A stretch of 64,000 nucleotides of DNA, from assembly GCF_963378095.1 (NCBI RefSeq), contig NZ_OY726397.1, positions 5,208,001-5,272,000 of the forward strand, written 5' to 3'. The DNA is from Mycolicibacterium sp. MU0053. Lineage in GTDB: Bacteria; Actinomycetota; Actinomycetes; Mycobacteriales; Mycobacteriaceae. Positions 62,175-64,000 of this stretch are shown here, in pieces (positions within the stretch are counted from its first letter, which is position 1; each line of letters starts with the position of its first letter). A program made the position numbers and the translations under genes. Below the pieces are notes generated by a model. The model saw nothing but the letters and a program-made list of their open reading frames with translations, ran no database searches and was not told the origin of the DNA.

Positions 62175-62691
62175 TTGTGTCCCTTATTCATTCGCGGTCA
62201 CATAGCTCGGAGTTACGGTTGGCGCTGCGCGCGCGGATCATCGAATGAGGTTGTCGCGCTGGCGAGTCCGGCTACCGGCGACTGCGTCTTGCACTGTCGC
62301 CGGCAGCTGCAGCGGACTGGTGGTCATGAAAAGGTAGGCTACCTGCATTTCTCAGCAATCGTCAATAGTTGTATTGACGATTGCTATATCGGGCGGATTG
62401 CGAGATCACGGGATGCGCTGGTGTTTCCTGTCCCACCGGCCAGCGCACACCGTCGCGTTCAGCCACGCGGCCCTGTCGGCATACGCTCAATACCTTGGCC
62501 GGCCGGGGAATTCAGGTATTCGCGGAGTGCAGCGTTGCCCGACATCCAGCCGCCCCAGCGACTTGTGATTCGGCGGGGCAACCGGGCACTGGTGCGTCGG
62601 GTACGGAGAAACCACGACTGACTGCGTTATGGCGCTCCCGGCAAACAAGTTGACCGCGGGAGATCAGCCTCAGAGGGACGGCGCCGGAAGG
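62175..62691. other. Non-coding interval upstream of the mce operon
   Basis: 517 bp between yrbEA and the MDR gene. It holds operator F and its promoter. The open frames on the plus strand here have no ribosome-binding sites or recognisable protein sequence, and no RNA gene or further repeat was seen. Confidence 0.6.
62354..62385. promoter_or_regulatory. Operator F: extended palindrome at the mce promoter
   Basis: Core CGTCAATA-GTTG-TATTGACG at 62360-62379, but the symmetry continues outward as AGCAAT/ATTGCT, giving perfect 14-base arms around a four-base centre (32 bp), the strongest copy in the window. Minus-strand -35 TTGACG (62360-62365) and -10 TAGCCT (62336-62341) are 18 bases apart. 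The yrbEA start is 180 bases downstream. Confidence 0.85.
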
Positions 62692-63747
62692 CTAGCCGGC
62701 TCCGGCCAGACTCGCTGCGGCAGTGCTGTTCGCCAGCCCCTCCCCTACCTGCAGAACCAGCTTGCCGGTGTTGGCACCATCGAACAGCATGTTCATGGTG
62801 CGCCCATACGCCTCGATACCACCGGTCTCCACTTGCTCGTGAGTGACCACGTCACCGCGGCGAATCCAGTGCCCCAGTGCGGCATACGCTTCGGGATAGC
62901 GCCTCGCGAAGTCGAAGACGATGAAACCGGTCAGCGATGCCCGCTTCATCAGCAATTGCATGTAGCGGGTCGGTCCCGGCTGCGGGTCGGTGGCGTTGTA
63001 CGAGGAAATCCCGCCACACAGCGCCACCCTGGCACCACGACGCAGGTGGCCCAGCGCCGAATCCAGGACGTCACCACCGACATTGTCGAAGTAGACGTCT
63101 ATGCCCTTGGGCGCAGCCGCTCTGAGCGCCTTTCCGATCGAGCCGGCCTTGTAATCGATGGCGACGTCATACCCGAGTTCGTCGGTGAGCCAGGCGCACT
63201 TCTGCGGGCCCCCGGCGACGCCGATGACTCGGCAGCCGGACACCTTGGCAATTTGTCCTGCAATGCTGCCGACCGCGCCGGCCGCACCCGAGATCAGCAC
63301 GGTCTCACCGGGTTTCATCCGGCCGACATCGAGCAGTCCGAAGTAGGCGGTCAGCCCTGGGAAGCCGAGGGCGCCGAGCCAGGCCGGCGCCGGTGCCAGC
63401 GACTCGTCGATATGCATGACGTCCTCGCGACCGTCGGAGACGGCGTACTCGCACACCCCGAACATTCCGGAGACCGTCTGGCCCACTTCGTATTCCGGAT
63501 GACGGGAGGCATAGACGCGGCCGACGGCATGGGCGCGCATCACGGCGCCGATCTCCACCGGCGGCACATACGTCGGGACCTCGCCGATCCAGCCACGCAT
63601 GGCCGGGTCCAGCGACACGTATTCCACGCGGACAGCGAATTCGCCCTCACCGGGCTCGGGAATCGGTTCGGTGGTGATCTGCCAGGTTGAGTCGTCGGCA
63701 CGGCCCACCGGGCGTTTTGCCAACCGGACTTGTTTGTTCACTGTCAT
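62692..63747 (-). CDS. MDR-family NADP-dependent oxidoreductase (CurA / prostaglandin reductase-like)
   Basis: 351 residues. SLDPAMRGWIGEVPTYVPPVEIG, LGALGFPGLTAYFGLLDVGRMKPGETVLISGAAGAVGSIAGQIAK and VYFDNVGGDVLDSALGHLRRGARVALCGGISSYN are typical of leukotriene B4 12-hydroxydehydrogenase/CurA reductases, which reduce C=C of enones or enals with NADPH. Zinc ligands are absent. It lies 65 bp downstream of the truncated Rieske gene, probably in its operon, and could saturate an unsaturated carbonyl made in the pathway. Confidence 0.86.
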   Translation of the reverse strand: MTVNKQVRLAKRPVGRADDSTWQITTEPIPEPGEGEFAVRVEYVSLDPAMRGWIGEVPTYVPPVEIGAVMRAHAVGRVYASRHPEYEVGQTVSGMFGVCEYAVSDGREDVMHIDESLAPAPAWLGALGFPGLTAYFGLLDVGRMKPGETVLISGAAGAVGSIAGQIAKVSGCRVIGVAGGPQKCAWLTDELGYDVAIDYKAGSIGKALRAAAPKGIDVYFDNVGGDVLDSALGHLRRGARVALCGGISSYNATDPQPGPTRYMQLLMKRASLTGFIVFDFARRYPEAYAALGHWIRRGDVVTHEQVETGGIEAYGRTMNMLFDGANTGKLVLQVGEGLANSTAAASLAGAG

Positions 63748-63812
63748 CTCCGTTTTGGGTGTGTTCCGAGCCGGCCGACGATGCGACGTCGGCCGGTGCT
63801 GGTTCGAGTGCG

Positions 63813-64000
63813 TTATTTGCCTGGTGCGACGGGCCGGTCCGGGTTGGGACGCCCCAGCGCCCGTGCCATCACCCGGTGTGCCTCGGTGACCGAGGGCTCG
63901 TTCTCACCCACCAGCAAGCTGTCGCGGAGGCCGCTGCGGATCGCCCGGTTGATCCCGGGCACCTGCGCGTAATCTTCTTCCTCCACAGCCGTCCGAGTGA
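63813..64000 (-). CDS. Rieske oxygenase paralog, C-terminal end only (cut by the window)
   Basis: The minus strand is open from the window edge to TAA at 63813-63815. Its 62 codons read VEEEDYAQVPGIN, SGLRDSLLxGxNEPSVTEAHRxMARALGRPxPD, matching the C-terminus of the Rieske oxygenase at 50438-51682 residue for residue over most of the stretch. The rest of the gene, its promoter and a possible further operator lie beyond 64000. A second Rieske paralog therefore flanks the mce operon on the other side. Confidence 0.88.
   Translation of the reverse strand, partial: TRTAVEEEDYAQVPGINRAIRSGLRDSLLVGENEPSVTEAHRVMARALGRPNPDRPVAPGK

Noticed and set aside
41650..62385. The shared palindromes as KstR or KstR2 sites
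   Set aside because: The TGTCAATA-N4-TATTGACA sequence does not match the AAC-GTT (KstR) or CAAG-CTTG (KstR2) cores as I recall them, and no cholesterol-ring genes are present.
62175..62621. Plus-strand frame of 148 codons upstream of the mce operon
   Set aside because: It spans operator F and the mce promoter, lacks a ribosome-binding site and has no protein-like motif.

Overview
The window looks like a chromosomal segment of a fast-growing mycobacterium (Mycolicibacterium type). It has high GC, many GTG starts, and ATGA/GTGA stop-start overlaps. It carries a complete mce lipid-import operon, many fadE/fadD genes, a close FadE25 relative, F420-type PPOX and Ddn-like proteins, an NDMA-dependent alcohol dehydrogenase and a fused HadA/HadB-type dehydratase. 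No rRNA, tRNA, CRISPR array, phage or plasmid gene was seen.

Layout. 1-15 kb: a truncated EamA transporter, a decayed TetR gene, a FadE pair with an SCO6745-family gene, an old-yellow-enzyme, the HadA/HadB fusion, an ABC-F protein, acetoacetyl-CoA synthetase, an AraC regulator facing an NmrA-like protein, and a FadD5-like ligase. 15.1-16.2 kb: an intact IS481-family element inserted exactly at the stop codon of an SDR gene. 17-21 kb: a SufR-like Cys-rich regulator facing a DoxX-like membrane protein, then a gluconate module (GntR, kinase, GntP permease). 21-26.6 kb: hydrolase, FGGY kinase, LysR/SDR and TetR genes. 26.7-31.7 kb: a tightly overlapping quinone-oxidoreductase/fadE25/pntAa-pntAb-pntB operon. 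31.8-34.9 kb: an APH-type kinase plus an acyl-CoA dehydrogenase, which resembles a split ACAD10/11 or LvaA/LvaC module, with a divergent TetR.

34.9-64 kb is the most interesting part. It holds two FadD ligases, a heteromeric FadE pair, an SDR, a thiolase, a TetR regulator, two near-identical carotenoid-oxygenase-family enzymes in tandem, a Ddn-like protein, an atypical LuxR-type regulator, an NDMA-dependent alcohol dehydrogenase, an aldehyde dehydrogenase, a Rieske oxygenase, a small ferredoxin, an SnoaL-like protein, a full yrbEAB-mceABCDEF operon, an MDR reductase and the C-terminus of a second Rieske oxygenase. Six copies of one palindrome, NGTCAATA-N4-TATTGACN, each head a separate putative transcription unit in this region (41650, 44841, 46519, 51715, 52248, and 62354 where the arms extend to 14 bp). 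Each copy overlaps a recognisable -35 or -10 box. One lies upstream of the TetR gene at 40880-41554, which makes that protein the likely repressor.

The simplest reading is a single TetR-controlled regulon for uptake (Mce), oxygenation and alkene cleavage (Rieske and carotenoid oxygenases), alcohol/aldehyde oxidation, CoA activation and beta-oxidation of a hydrophobic compound. The compound cannot be determined from the sequence.
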